This document shows, piece after piece, positions 34,999 through 42,995 of a stretch of DNA of 64,000 nucleotides. A program made the position numbers and the translations under genes. Below the pieces are notes generated by a model that saw only the letters and a list, made by a program, of their open reading frames with translations, searched no databases and was not told the DNA's origin. The DNA is from Streptomyces lacrimifluminis. GTDB lineage: Bacteria > Actinomycetota > Actinomycetes > Streptomycetales > Streptomycetaceae. Location: contig NZ_BMMU01000032.1 in assembly GCF_014646095.1 (NCBI RefSeq), forward strand, positions 1 to 64,000, given 5' to 3'. Numbering within the stretch: the stretch's first letter is position 1; each line of letters begins with the position of its first letter.

Positions 34999-35043
34999 GA
35001 TCAGGTTCCCTTCGAGTGATGACAAGAGATCTTCGAGGAAGCC

Positions 35044-35062
35044 TAAACTAAGGCAAGCCTAA
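35044..35062 (-). promoter_or_regulatory. candidate iron box (DmdR/IdeR-type)
   Basis: On the minus strand the 19-mer TTAGGCTTGCCTTAGTTTA agrees with the IdeR/DmdR1 iron-box consensus (TTAGGTTAGSCTAACCTAA) at 13 of 19 positions. It lies just upstream of the FprA-like start at 34998. Confidence 0.5.
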
Positions 35063-35081
35063 GCTGGTACGGGGGTTGGGG

Positions 35082-35110
35082 TTATGGGCTCATAAAGTGG
35101 ACTTATGGGC
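35082..35110. promoter_or_regulatory. TTATGGGC direct repeats
   Basis: TTATGGGC at 35082-35089 and again at 35103-35110 (21 bp apart, two helical turns). An inverted CATAA half-site at 35091-35095 lies between them, making TTATG-N4-CATAA. Located in the gap between fprA-like and the DUF1996 gene. Confidence 0.35.
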
Positions 35111-35245
35111 CTCCGGGGCTCCCCTGGGGATCTTGTTTTCTTGGAGGTTCCTATGAATCCGCGTGGTGCTTGAACGCCCGTGAGTCCGCCTGCGTATGGG
35201 GCTGGGGATTTCCCTGCCGAACCGGCCATGAAGCGGAGTACTTCC

Positions 35246-37264
35246 GTGGGACGTAACACGCGCAGACGCCCGACAGGCCCGCGCCGCGCCACCTTTGCGG
35301 CGGTCGCCCTGATGCTGGGCGGAGGTGGACTGGTCGTGGGGAACGTGTACGCCTCGGCCACCGAAGGAGGTCTGGGGGGTGACCCGGCTCAGCAGAGCCG
35401 CACCGACCGGACCCTGTCCTCCGGAGCCGCCACGATCGACTGCCCGGATGTGGGCGACCGGTTGGCGTTCGTACCGGACGAGGTCCGGTCGGAGGTCGAC
35501 AACGAACTCGCCGCCCTGGACCAGCAGATCGCCGAGGCCTATCAGCGGCTGCAGGAGTCGACGCAGGCGATGCAGGAGGACAGCGGCTTCGCCGACTCCG
35601 CGATCATGAGTCCGCTGAAGGAGAAGCGGGCCGCGACCATCGAGCGGATCGCGATCGCCATCGACCGGGTGGGAGACCGCCCGGAGGGAATCGAGGATCT
35701 GGCGGCCTGTGAGTTCCGCGCCTCCGGCAATCAGTCCGGGGAGCGGCAGGACCAGAACGGCGACCAGAACGGCGACAGCCAGGATGGTCAGGACGGCCAG
35801 GACCAGGGCGACGACCAGGGCGGCCAGGAGGAGCAGCAGGTCGGCAACGGTGGCCAGGCCGGAAACGGCCCGGTCGCCGACGACTTCGCGGACATCACCA
35901 CCGTCCAGCCCAACGTGCAGAACCCGGCCCCGGAGAACAACGCCTCCCGCGGCACCTTCGCCACGAGCTGCGGCGTGAACGCGAACGGCCTGTTCAACTC
36001 GGACAACGTCATCGTGGCCCCCGGCGTCTCCAACGGCGCACACCACTTCCACGACTACGTCGGCAACCAGTCCAACAACGCGTTCGCGAGCAACGACGAC
36101 CTGGCCGCGGCGCAGACCAGTTGCGTGGACCAGGGCGACAGATCCTCCTACTTCTGGCCCGTGCTGCGCCTGCAGAACGGTACGCAGGAACAGGACGCCC
36201 AGTCTCCCGGCGGTGGTATCGAAGGCAACGCCGGTGAGATCGTCACGCCCGCTCAGGTCACCATGACGTTCGTGGGCAACCCGCGCGGCCAGGTCGTGGC
36301 CATGCCCAGGCTGCTGCGCATCATCACCGGCGACGCCAAGGCGTTCGTCAACGGCAACGCCAACGTCAACGCCTCCTGGAGCTGCACCGGCTTCGAGGAC
36401 CGGCAGCTCAAGGACAAGTACCCGCTGTGCCCCCAGGGCAGCGACGTGGTGCGCACGTTCAGGTTCCAGAGCTGCTGGGACGGCCAGAACATCGACAGCG
36501 CCAACCACCGCACCCACGTGGCGTTCGCCGACGCGTCCGGGAACTGCGCCAACGGCTTCCAGGCGATTCCGCAGCTGGTGCAGCGCGTCGTCTACGACGT
36601 CGACGCGCCGAGCCTTCAGGACGGTGGCCGTACGGTGCCACTGTTCGCGGTCGACTCCTTCCCCGAGCAACTGCACAAGCCGGTCACGGACCACGGCGAC
36701 TTCATCAACGTCTTCGACGAGGACCTGATGCGGAAGATGGTCGACTGCATCAACACCGGCCGGCAGTGCGGCGCCGGTTCCTCGAACGGCGAGGACCCGG
36801 GCAACACCCCCGCGCCGACTCCCGACCCGCCGTCCGGTGGCACCGACGAGCCGACTGCCGACCCCACGGTCACGCCGGGCGACGACGAGACGCCGGAGCC
36901 CTCGGATTCCCCTTCGTCCCCCTCCTCGTCCCTCCCGAGTACGCAGGCACCTGATCCGGCGAGCGCGACTCCCACCAAGGAGCCCGTCGAAGCGAACCCC
37001 AGGGCCTACACGTCGCCGCCGGCCACCCAGCGTGCCGAGTCGGCGGTGTCGCCGACGGACGACGGCGACGGCCGAACAGGCGGCGCGGCGACCGCGGAGG
37101 AAGGCAACGGCAACGGTGACGTGTCCGCCCTGCGGCCCGAGCCACAGGCCGTCACCGGCGATCTCGCCGACACGGGTACCCAGCTGTGGCCGGCCGCGCT
37201 CGGAGCACTTCTCCTGATCGCCGGCTTCCTGATGCTGCGGCGCATCCGGCACGCATCACGATGA
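35246..37264 (+). CDS. DUF1996 protein with LAxTG sortase signal
   Basis: A 672-residue secreted, wall-anchored protein. The GTG 35246 start is supported by GGAG; ATG 35228 has no site. Signal-type N-terminus: GRNTRRRP then VALMLGGGGLVVGNVYASA. Residues about 168-196 are an Asp/Gln/Gly-rich repeat. The DUF1996 domain covers about 214-500 (HHFHDYVGNQSNN, SSYFWPVLRLQNG, WSCTGFEDRQ, NHRTHVAF). A Pro/Thr/Ser-rich linker follows. LADTG at 640-644, a hydrophobic helix and the tail RRIRHASR form an LAxTG signal for class E sortase. The ligand or enzyme role of DUF1996 is unknown to me. Confidence 0.87.
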   Translation: MGRNTRRRPTGPRRATFAAVALMLGGGGLVVGNVYASATEGGLGGDPAQQSRTDRTLSSGAATIDCPDVGDRLAFVPDEVRSEVDNELAALDQQIAEAYQRLQESTQAMQEDSGFADSAIMSPLKEKRAATIERIAIAIDRVGDRPEGIEDLAACEFRASGNQSGERQDQNGDQNGDSQDGQDGQDQGDDQGGQEEQQVGNGGQAGNGPVADDFADITTVQPNVQNPAPENNASRGTFATSCGVNANGLFNSDNVIVAPGVSNGAHHFHDYVGNQSNNAFASNDDLAAAQTSCVDQGDRSSYFWPVLRLQNGTQEQDAQSPGGGIEGNAGEIVTPAQVTMTFVGNPRGQVVAMPRLLRIITGDAKAFVNGNANVNASWSCTGFEDRQLKDKYPLCPQGSDVVRTFRFQSCWDGQNIDSANHRTHVAFADASGNCANGFQAIPQLVQRVVYDVDAPSLQDGGRTVPLFAVDSFPEQLHKPVTDHGDFINVFDEDLMRKMVDCINTGRQCGAGSSNGEDPGNTPAPTPDPPSGGTDEPTADPTVTPGDDETPEPSDSPSSPSSSLPSTQAPDPASATPTKEPVEANPRAYTSPPATQRAESAVSPTDDGDGRTGGAATAEEGNGNGDVSALRPEPQAVTGDLADTGTQLWPAALGALLLIAGFLMLRRIRHASR

Positions 37265-37283
37265 CGACCCTGGGCGTCTCTGC

Positions 37284-37568
37284 TCAGGGCCGGTAGGACT
37301 GCTGCGGCGGCGTGTCGGTCCGGCCACCGACAGCGCCGCCGACGCCCTGCATCTGCTCCGCCTGTTCCTTGGTCACCTTCTGCTCCGCACCGCAGAAGGT
37401 GCACTGGGTCGTGTACTTCGTGGAGAAAGGGAACAGGGGCACGAAGAACAGCGTGAACTTGGTGACACGCTTCCGGAGGGCGTGCGCGGAGGGATTCCCG
37501 CAGTGGCCACACACCAGCGTGAGTATCGCGAGCTGGTAGAGGTATCCCTTGGTGCCGAAAATGATCAC
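37284..37568 (-). CDS. zinc-ribbon membrane-associated small protein
   Basis: A 94-residue protein. CGHCGNPSAH and a second CTFCGAEQK pair give four Cys for one zinc. Between them is FTLFFVPLFPFSTKYTTQ, a hydrophobic stretch typical of the zinc-ribbon DUF group of actinobacteria. A proline/glutamine tail follows. ATG 37568 begins MIIFGTKGYLYQLAIL. Function is unknown. Convergent with the DUF1996 gene (19-bp gap), so the two may share a terminator. Confidence 0.8.
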   Translation of the reverse strand: MIIFGTKGYLYQLAILTLVCGHCGNPSAHALRKRVTKFTLFFVPLFPFSTKYTTQCTFCGAEQKVTKEQAEQMQGVGGAVGGRTDTPPQQSYRP

Positions 37569-37659
37569 GGTGCAGGTCCTGTCGTCGGTGTAGCTGTTGT
37601 CGTCCCGGCCCCCTCAGAAGGGGGTAGTGGATTATGCACTTCCGGTTCATGGTGGGGGC

Positions 37660-38010
37660 ATGACCGAACTGCGGACTTTCCCGCTGCCTCCGACCGTCGA
37701 AGGCAGCGACGCCGACCGGTTACCCGGTCAGGCGCTCATCGCCGCCTGGCAGGTCGACGCTATCTTCCAGATCCAGGCCACTCCTGACCAGGATGCTGCC
37801 ACCGGACGAGTCCTGGACGCGTCCGAGGCGGACGAGTTCATCGACGACGGCACGCACTTCACCACCATGTTCATGCGCTGCTACCCCGACCGCTCGACCA
37901 CCGCGCGTATCGGGCAGGAGAACCGGACGGCCGCCCGGAGCGGCTCCGCAGGGAAGCCCTCACCGCTTGAACCGTGCCTGCCGCGTGCTACGAGGTCCGG
38001 CGCGTTCTGA
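37660..38010 (+). CDS. hypothetical protein with TTA codon
   Basis: A 116-residue soluble protein that I do not recognise. ATG 37660 follows GGTGGGGG. Codon use is actinobacterial through about residue 85 (IAAWQVDAIFQIQATPDQDA, DEFIDDGTHFTTMFMRCYPD), then becomes Arg/Ser/Gly-rich. A TTA leucine codon at 37720-37722 (residue 21) would need the developmental bldA tRNA. The stop lies inside the left arm of a 25-bp hairpin, so the C-terminus may have been altered by that element. Possibly a truncated gene. Confidence 0.5.
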   Translation: MTELRTFPLPPTVEGSDADRLPGQALIAAWQVDAIFQIQATPDQDAATGRVLDASEADEFIDDGTHFTTMFMRCYPDRSTTARIGQENRTAARSGSAGKPSPLEPCLPRATRSGAF

Positions 38011-38069
38011 AGCCGTCCAGCCGCCGATGGGCGGCCCCCCGGGTGGCTGGACGGCTCCAGAACGCGCCG
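37998..38069. terminator. 25-bp hairpin between convergent genes
   Basis: Arms 37998-38022 and 38045-38069 pair over 25 bp with one A/C mismatch (near 38010) and a 22-base loop. It separates the converging 37660 gene and the GAF-LuxR gene, and is the longest hairpin in this window. The left arm contains the stop of the 37660 gene. Confidence 0.65.
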
Positions 38070-38107
38070 AAACCCGGAAGCCGTGTCTTGTCCCTGGCCA
38101 CGTCTGC

Positions 38108-38977
38108 TCAGGGCAGTAGACCCAGGCGGCGGGCGGTCATGACCGCCTCCAGGCGTGAATGGCATCCCAGCCTGCTCATCGCGCTGCGCAGATAGCTCTT
38201 CACCGTTTCGGTCCGAAGGCCGAGCTCCTTCGCTACATCGGTGTTCGTCCACCCCAGGGCGACGCACGACAGGACGTCGAGTTCTCGCGACGAGAGGACC
38301 GGATCGGTGGAGTGCCGGGCGGTGGGGGCCTTGGCGTCGACCAGCTTGTCGCTCAGCGCCGCGACCCGGTCGCGCAGGTCGCTGTCCGTGAGGTGCTGGG
38401 CGAGGACCCGCAGCTCGGCGTACGCCTCGCGAATCGTCTCCCACCGGGGGGACGCCGGCTCCGGGGCGCGGTCGGCGGCCACCGCGGGCTCGTCGAGACG
38501 GCCGAGGCGGCGCACCACTTCGTCGCGCACCGCCAGGTTCTGTTCCAGCGCGCGGGCGGTGTCCATGACGGCGTCGACCGTCCGGTCGCCCAGCCCGACG
38601 GACTGGCGGACCGCGCCGTACATCACCGCCCGCACCGTCCGGTTCACCACGACGGGGGCCGCCACGACGGCACGAATGCCCTCGGCGGCGACCATCAGAT
38701 CGTAGTGATGGCTGATCCGCTTGGAGTTCGCGTAGTCGTTGACCGCGACGGGCCGGTGCAGAGCCACCGCCTTGCCGCCCAGCCCCATGCCGAACCCGAG
38801 GGTCAACCCCATGAGGGCTCTGGTCGAGTTCCCGGCGAACTCGGTGAGCTGGGCGTGCCGCCCTCTGGTAACGACGCCGCCGAAGGTGAGATCCACACCG
38901 GTGGTGTGACGTAGCGAGTCGACGGCCCGCTTGAGCTGGCGGTCGTCGTCCGAAACGGAGGGTGGTTTCACTGTCAT
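38108..38977 (-). CDS. GAF-LuxR transcriptional regulator
   Basis: A 289-residue regulator. The N-terminal GAF-like sensor covers about residues 10-150 (TGVDLTFGGVVTRGRHAQL, GKAVALHRPVAVNDYANSKR, IRAVVAAPVVVNRTVRAVMY). A helical linker follows. The C-terminal LuxR HTH reads LSSRELDVLSCVALGWTNTD then VAKELGLRTETVKSYLRSAM (about 225-270). There is no receiver domain, so ligand or partner sensing is expected. It is clearly paralogous to the regulator at 40594. The nearest possible target is the damaged SnoaL-like gene just upstream on the same strand. Confidence 0.87.
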   Translation of the reverse strand: MTVKPPSVSDDDRQLKRAVDSLRHTTGVDLTFGGVVTRGRHAQLTEFAGNSTRALMGLTLGFGMGLGGKAVALHRPVAVNDYANSKRISHHYDLMVAAEGIRAVVAAPVVVNRTVRAVMYGAVRQSVGLGDRTVDAVMDTARALEQNLAVRDEVVRRLGRLDEPAVAADRAPEPASPRWETIREAYAELRVLAQHLTDSDLRDRVAALSDKLVDAKAPTARHSTDPVLSSRELDVLSCVALGWTNTDVAKELGLRTETVKSYLRSAMSRLGCHSRLEAVMTARRLGLLP

Positions 38978-39038
38978 ACGGTTTCCTCGGTCTGCGCGGG
39001 AGCCCAGTCTGCCCCCGAATGTGCGTTGCTGTGCGGGG

Positions 39039-39483
39039 TCAGCGGCCGGTGGGGGATGTGAGGACGCGGTCCTCGGTCCAGTCGGCGGTCAGTTCCCGGC
39101 GGGTGAAGCGCCAGGCTCCTGTCGTACGCCGGTAGGAGTCGCGGTAGCGGACGGAGCACACGCGCAGTCTGGCGGCATCGGCGTCGGCGGCGTACATCTC
39201 GTGCGCGAGGCAGGTGGTCTCTCCCGAGGCGCTGTCCCCGGTCAGCCGGACCGTGTGCTTGCCGACGAAGGGCGTGGTGACGACGCACGAACGCCAGCAC
39301 GGACAGCACGCTCGCCCAGCCGTCCCGCCCGTCGAGGACGAGGGGCGGCCGGCCGGTGCCTGCCGGGGGGTTCAGGACGAGTTCGCCGTCCGTGTCGAAC
39401 GGGGAGGCGAACAGCTTCGGGTTCTGCCGGTCCAGGGCGGACGCGTAGGCGTCGACCAGCCGGCGCAGATCCTGCCGGTCCAT
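39039..39483 (-). pseudogene. SnoaL-like (NTF2 family) protein, frameshifted
   Basis: An NTF2-fold protein of about 148 residues that needs two frames. From ATG 39483 (AGGAC upstream) the first frame reads MDRQDLRRLVDAYASALDRQ, then LVLNPPAGTGRPPL and GWASVLSVLAF. The second frame continues TTPFVGKHTVRLTGDSASGE, TTCLAHEMYAA, RYRDSYRRTTGAWRFTRREL and ADWTEDRVLTSPTGR to TGA at 39039-39041. The change occurs near 39290, and the total length is one base over a multiple of three. Related proteins are dehydratases or cyclases; no substrate is assigned. Sequencing error or young pseudogene. Confidence 0.75.
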
Positions 39484-39587
39484 TGCCCCGTCCTGCCAAC
39501 CAGCCTTCGTCCCGGGTGAGTTGCTCGGACGGGTAGGTGTCATATGTGCCGCCAGACGGATGTGGGGGTGCTTCCGGGGCGCCGAGG

Positions 39588-40187
39588 TCAGCTGCCGATG
39601 GTCTGCGAGGCCATGAGCAGAGGCATCCCGAGCCCGTGGATGATACGGGCGATGTACGCGCTGATCGGCTGGAGCGGCACGTTCTCGGGGGACGCCGTCT
39701 GCCAGGTGGCGGAGAGTACTCGGGTGACCGGACTCGGCTTGCGGTGGGAGAGGGCGACGGTGACCCCAGGCGCCGGGACGACGCGCAGCGGGGTGGCGCG
39801 TCCGCCCATGCGGTTCCGCCAGATGCCCGTCAGCCCGATGCTGCGGCACGCCTCCTGAGGCTGGGGCGCGTGGTGCTGGACCGTGTGACACGCCTCCAGG
39901 ACATCGTGCGGGGCTCGGGCAGGGCACCACCGCGTCACGGCAGGCGCACTCGTCGGACAGTGCTTTTGAGGAGTGCGCCTGCCGTGACGACGGACTCGGT
40001 CGCCGTGGAGACGGGAAACGGACCCGACAGCCCTCGCTTGCCGATCCCCCCGCGTGATCAACTGGGCCGTCAGATCGCCCAGGGCACCGTCGGTCCCGGA
40101 CGCGTCCTCGTTCACCGTCATCTGCCGGGTGGGACCGACAGCGCTTTCCCCGAGATCGGCAGGACACGGCAAGTGGGAGAAATCCAT
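39588..40187 (-). CDS. uncertain ORF, possibly disrupted gene
   Basis: A 199-residue frame. The ATG 40187 start has an excellent GAGAGGAA site, and residues 1-60 (MDFSHLPCPADLGESAVGPT, TVNEDASGTDGALGDLTAQL) have coding-like codon use. Residues from about 118 to the end (VVPAPGVTVALSHRKPSPVT, RVLSATWQTASPENVPLQP) do too, and the latter resembles the end of a LysR effector domain. The middle third is Arg/His/Pro-rich and contains the 19-bp inverted repeat at 39933-39989. It may be one gene invaded by a small element, or two fragments. I cannot name a family. Confidence 0.4.
   Translation of the reverse strand: MDFSHLPCPADLGESAVGPTRQMTVNEDASGTDGALGDLTAQLITRGDRQARAVGSVSRLHGDRVRRHGRRTPQKHCPTSAPAVTRWCPARAPHDVLEACHTVQHHAPQPQEACRSIGLTGIWRNRMGGRATPLRVVPAPGVTVALSHRKPSPVTRVLSATWQTASPENVPLQPISAYIARIIHGLGMPLLMASQTIGS
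39933..39989. repeat. 19-bp perfect inverted repeat
   Basis: Arms 39933-39951 and 39971-39989 are exact reverse complements (outer end CGTCACGGCAGG), with a 19-base loop. Perfect arms of this length suggest a small mobile-element footprint or a strong hairpin. It lies inside the doubtful ORF at 39588-40187. Confidence 0.6.
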
Positions 40188-40593
40188 GGGGGTTCCTCTC
40201 TGGGCGTGCGGGCTCCGAGCCGCCGGGTGCACACAAGGGCCTTGCGCCGGGGGTCGGTCGGCGCGCGGCCCGAGTGAGGGTCATACGGTTGTACATCCCG
40301 TTCCGCGGACCGGGAAGCGGCTCTCTACTGGCACCACCATGAGGTAAACCGTGCCGCACAGCTACCCCCGGATGAGGGGACAGGCAGAGGGCGGCACTCC
40401 TCAAGACCAAGTCGACCATGTCAGGGCGGGCACGCCACTCCAACCAAAACTGATGAATGGTCAACTATGGTTTGTTGTCAGGAACTTGACGCCGAAGAGT
40501 GCTTGCAGAACTGTTCTCCTGGCGGCGGGGGAGCAGGCCTCCGGCGCACGAGGAGAGCATGCAGCTGCCGTGAGGTAAGGAGTCGACCGGGTC
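40188..40593. other. gap upstream of GAF-LuxR gene
   Basis: A 406-bp gap with an A/T-richer patch around 40440-40490 that probably contains the promoter of the 40594 regulator. No believable coding frame or strong repeat. Confidence 0.4.
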
Positions 40594-41451
40594 GTGCTAC
40601 CGGCGGAGGACAGTGAAGTGGCTGCCGCGACGCGGGCGGCGGTGCTGGCGCTGCGCAGGGACAGCGGGATGCCTGTGGCGGGTGCCGCCTGGGTCGTCGG
40701 CCCGCAGTTGCTGCGGATCAGTGAGACCAGCGGAGTGAAATCATCCGGATGCCGGGGCTTCCCCGTGCCGGCGGGCGCCGGACTCATCGGCAAGGTGCTG
40801 ACCACACGTCGGCCGGCAGCGGTGAGCGACCATCGGTCGGCCCAGGAGATCAGCCACGAACACGACTCCTTCGTCGCGGCGGAGGAGGTGCGGGCGATGG
40901 CCGCGGCGCCCGTGATCGTGGGTGCCACGGTACGAGCCGCGCTCTTCGTGGGGTCGCGTGACGCCGTACGGCTGGGTGACCGCGTACTGACCGCGGTGAC
41001 GGAGGCGGCCCGCGACCTGGAGCAGTTCCTCGCGACCCATGAGCACGCCCACCGGTTCCTCCCTGAGCCCCGGTCCGTGCGGTGCCCTGCCTCGCCCCAT
41101 GACGCGGTGGCCCGGGAACAGGTGCACGGAGTCCACACCGAGCTGCTGGACCTGACTGCGGCGATCAGCGAGGGCCACCTCAAGGAACGCTTCCGCGAGC
41201 TGTGTTCCCTGCTGGAGTCGGGCTGCTGCTCCGAGCGAGCGTCACCCGGGCCGGAGGCGCGTCTGTCGCCGCGTGAACTGGACGTCCTGGTCGCGGTCGC
41301 CGCGGGCTGCACCAACCTGGAGATCTCCGACCGGCTCGGCATCGGCCTGGAAACCGTGAAGGGCTATCTGCGCTCGGCGATGCGCAAGCTCGGCACCAGC
41401 ACCCGGCTCGAAGCCGTCACCGCGGCCCGGAGGGCGGGCCTGCTTCTGTAG
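40594..41451 (+). CDS. GAF-LuxR transcriptional regulator (paralogue)
   Basis: A 285-residue regulator with the architecture of the one at 38108. The GAF-like sensor spans about residues 10-155 (VPAGAGLIGKVLTTRRPAAV then SDHRSAQEISHEHDSFVAAEEV). The LuxR HTH is LSPRELDVLVAVAAGCTNLE then ISDRLGIGLETVKGYLRSAM (about 220-268). An alternative start, GTG 40618, is better placed behind GGAGGA and would remove eight residues. No receiver domain. The two paralogues flank the frameshifted SnoaL-like gene and a degraded stretch, suggesting local duplication followed by decay. Confidence 0.85.
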   Translation: MLPAEDSEVAAATRAAVLALRRDSGMPVAGAAWVVGPQLLRISETSGVKSSGCRGFPVPAGAGLIGKVLTTRRPAAVSDHRSAQEISHEHDSFVAAEEVRAMAAAPVIVGATVRAALFVGSRDAVRLGDRVLTAVTEAARDLEQFLATHEHAHRFLPEPRSVRCPASPHDAVAREQVHGVHTELLDLTAAISEGHLKERFRELCSLLESGCCSERASPGPEARLSPRELDVLVAVAAGCTNLEISDRLGIGLETVKGYLRSAMRKLGTSTRLEAVTAARRAGLLL

Positions 41452-41469
41452 TGCCGTACTCTGCCGGCC

Positions 41470-41808
41470 GCCAGTCCCCTCCCGCGCTTCGGGCAGTTGT
41501 CGGTACGAGAGGGCCAGGGTGCCGGTCGTCAGGTTCGCTTCGGCGCTGCGCGCTGTCGGTGATGTCGCCTTCGCGTCACGCATGTCCAGGTGGAGACGGT
41601 CGATGTGCAGACAGCCACCCTGAGTGCTGGTCGTGGTGTCGACGAGGAACCGGCCCGCGGTCAGCGTCGCGTGACCGGACTCCTCGTCGGCCGCCTGGGT
41701 CAGAAAGCGAAGGCCCTCGGTCGTCACGCCCAGGTCGCCGTCGGTGGTGTTGGCGTAGCCGTACTCCTCCTGGACGAGCCGCGTGACTTCCTTGCCGAGT
41801 CTAGGTGT
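41470..41808 (-). pseudogene. gene fragment of unknown family
   Basis: Downstream of the aldo/keto reductase stop, one minus-strand frame has clear coding-type codon use but no start. It reads LGKEVTRLVQEEYGYANTTD, then LGVTTEGLRFLTQAADEESG, HATLTAGRFLVDTTTSTQGG and LHIDRLHLDMRDAKATS. It then runs without a stop into the antisense of the GAF-LuxR gene. Composition is unlike a shadow of either neighbour. I do not recognise the family. It looks like an internal remnant left by a rearrangement. Confidence 0.4.
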
Positions 41809-41881
41809 CCGTCGTCGACGGAGAGTCCGGCGGAAAACGGCGGCGGGCGCCCGGCCCGGGTGGCCGGGCGCCCACGAGGTG

Positions 41882-42739
41882 TCAGACGGCGTCGAGTTCG
41901 GCCGACTCCTCGGCGGAGAGCACCAGGTCCACAGCGGCAGCGGAGTCGCGGATCGTCTCCGGACGGCTGGAACCGGGGATCGGCACGACCACCGGTGACT
42001 TGGCGAGCATCCAGGCCAGGCACACACGCTGCGGGCTGACGCCGTGGGCCGAGGCGATCCGGGCGAAGGGGGCGTACGCCGAACCGAGGCCGCCGGCCCG
42101 GGAGATACCGCCGAGCGGACTCCAGGGCAGGAACGCGATGCCCAGTTCGTCGCACAGCCGCAGTTCCGGTTCGCTGGAGCGGAAGGCCGGGGAGAACTGG
42201 TTCTGCACGGAGACGAGACGTCCGCCGAGGATCTCGTTCGCCTGCCGGATCTGGTCCGGGTCGGCGTTGGAGATGCCGACCATACGGATCTTGCCCTCGT
42301 CCAGCAGGTCCCGGACCGCGCCGACCGACTCCGCGTACGGGACCTTGGGGTCGGGGCGGTGGAACTGGTACAGCCCGATGGCCTCCACGCCCAGGCGGCG
42401 CAGTGAGGCTTCGCACGCCTCCCTGATGTGGGCGGGGGAGCCGTCCAGGGTCCAACTGCCGTCACCGGGACGCAGGTGTCCGCCCTTGGTGGCGACCAGG
42501 ACGTCCGGGCCGCGCTCGTGGGTGGCGAGCGCCTTGGCGATGAGGGTTTCGTTGTGACCGACCTCGTCGGCGTCCCGGTGGTAGGCGTCGGCCGTGTCGA
42601 TCAGTGTCAGGCCGGTGTCGAGCGCGGCGTGGATGGTGGCGAGGGAACGGGCCTCGTCCGGCCGTCCCTCGATCGACATGGGCATCCCGCCCAGACCGAT
42701 CGCGCTGACCTCCACGTCACCGATGCGTCGAGTCTGCAT
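41882..42739 (-). CDS. aldo/keto reductase
   Basis: A 285-residue NADPH-dependent (alpha/beta)8-barrel reductase. Seen: VSAIGLGGMPMS, the catalytic Asp/Tyr region LIDTADAYHRDADEVGHNE, Lys in VLVATKGGH, His in YQFHRPDPKVPY, and the cofactor loop VVVPIPGSSRPETIRDSAAA. Length is slightly short for the family. ATG 42739 with AAAGAGGT fits; a longer frame to 42835 adds unconserved residues. Substrate unknown. It stands alone, divergent from the Tat-exported protein. Confidence 0.88.
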   Translation of the reverse strand: MQTRRIGDVEVSAIGLGGMPMSIEGRPDEARSLATIHAALDTGLTLIDTADAYHRDADEVGHNETLIAKALATHERGPDVLVATKGGHLRPGDGSWTLDGSPAHIREACEASLRRLGVEAIGLYQFHRPDPKVPYAESVGAVRDLLDEGKIRMVGISNADPDQIRQANEILGGRLVSVQNQFSPAFRSSEPELRLCDELGIAFLPWSPLGGISRAGGLGSAYAPFARIASAHGVSPQRVCLAWMLAKSPVVVPIPGSSRPETIRDSAAAVDLVLSAEESAELDAV

Positions 42740-42995
42740 GTGCTCGTGACCTCTTTCGGGTGTCGCGAAGTAAGGGTGCGCGATCCAGCCTTGCCCGCCG
42801 ACGCCCTGAGGTCCAATAGAGGAACGCGAACGCATTCAGCACCCACGCAGCTGAATCCCGGTGACTCCGTCGCCCCCTCGCGAACACCCGTAGGACGAGG
42901 TGCACTTCGCGTATCGCCATACTGACGGTTTCTCAACATGCCGTCGGAATCAACCAGTTGGACGCCCCAGATGAGTTCGCATAGCTTTGCCCGTC

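Noticed and set aside
35740..35850. Repetitive DNA (GACCAGAACGG-like units) as a possible tandem repeat or CRISPR-like array
   Set aside because: It is the in-frame Asp/Gln/Gly-rich linker of the DUF1996 protein, with irregular units and no spacers.
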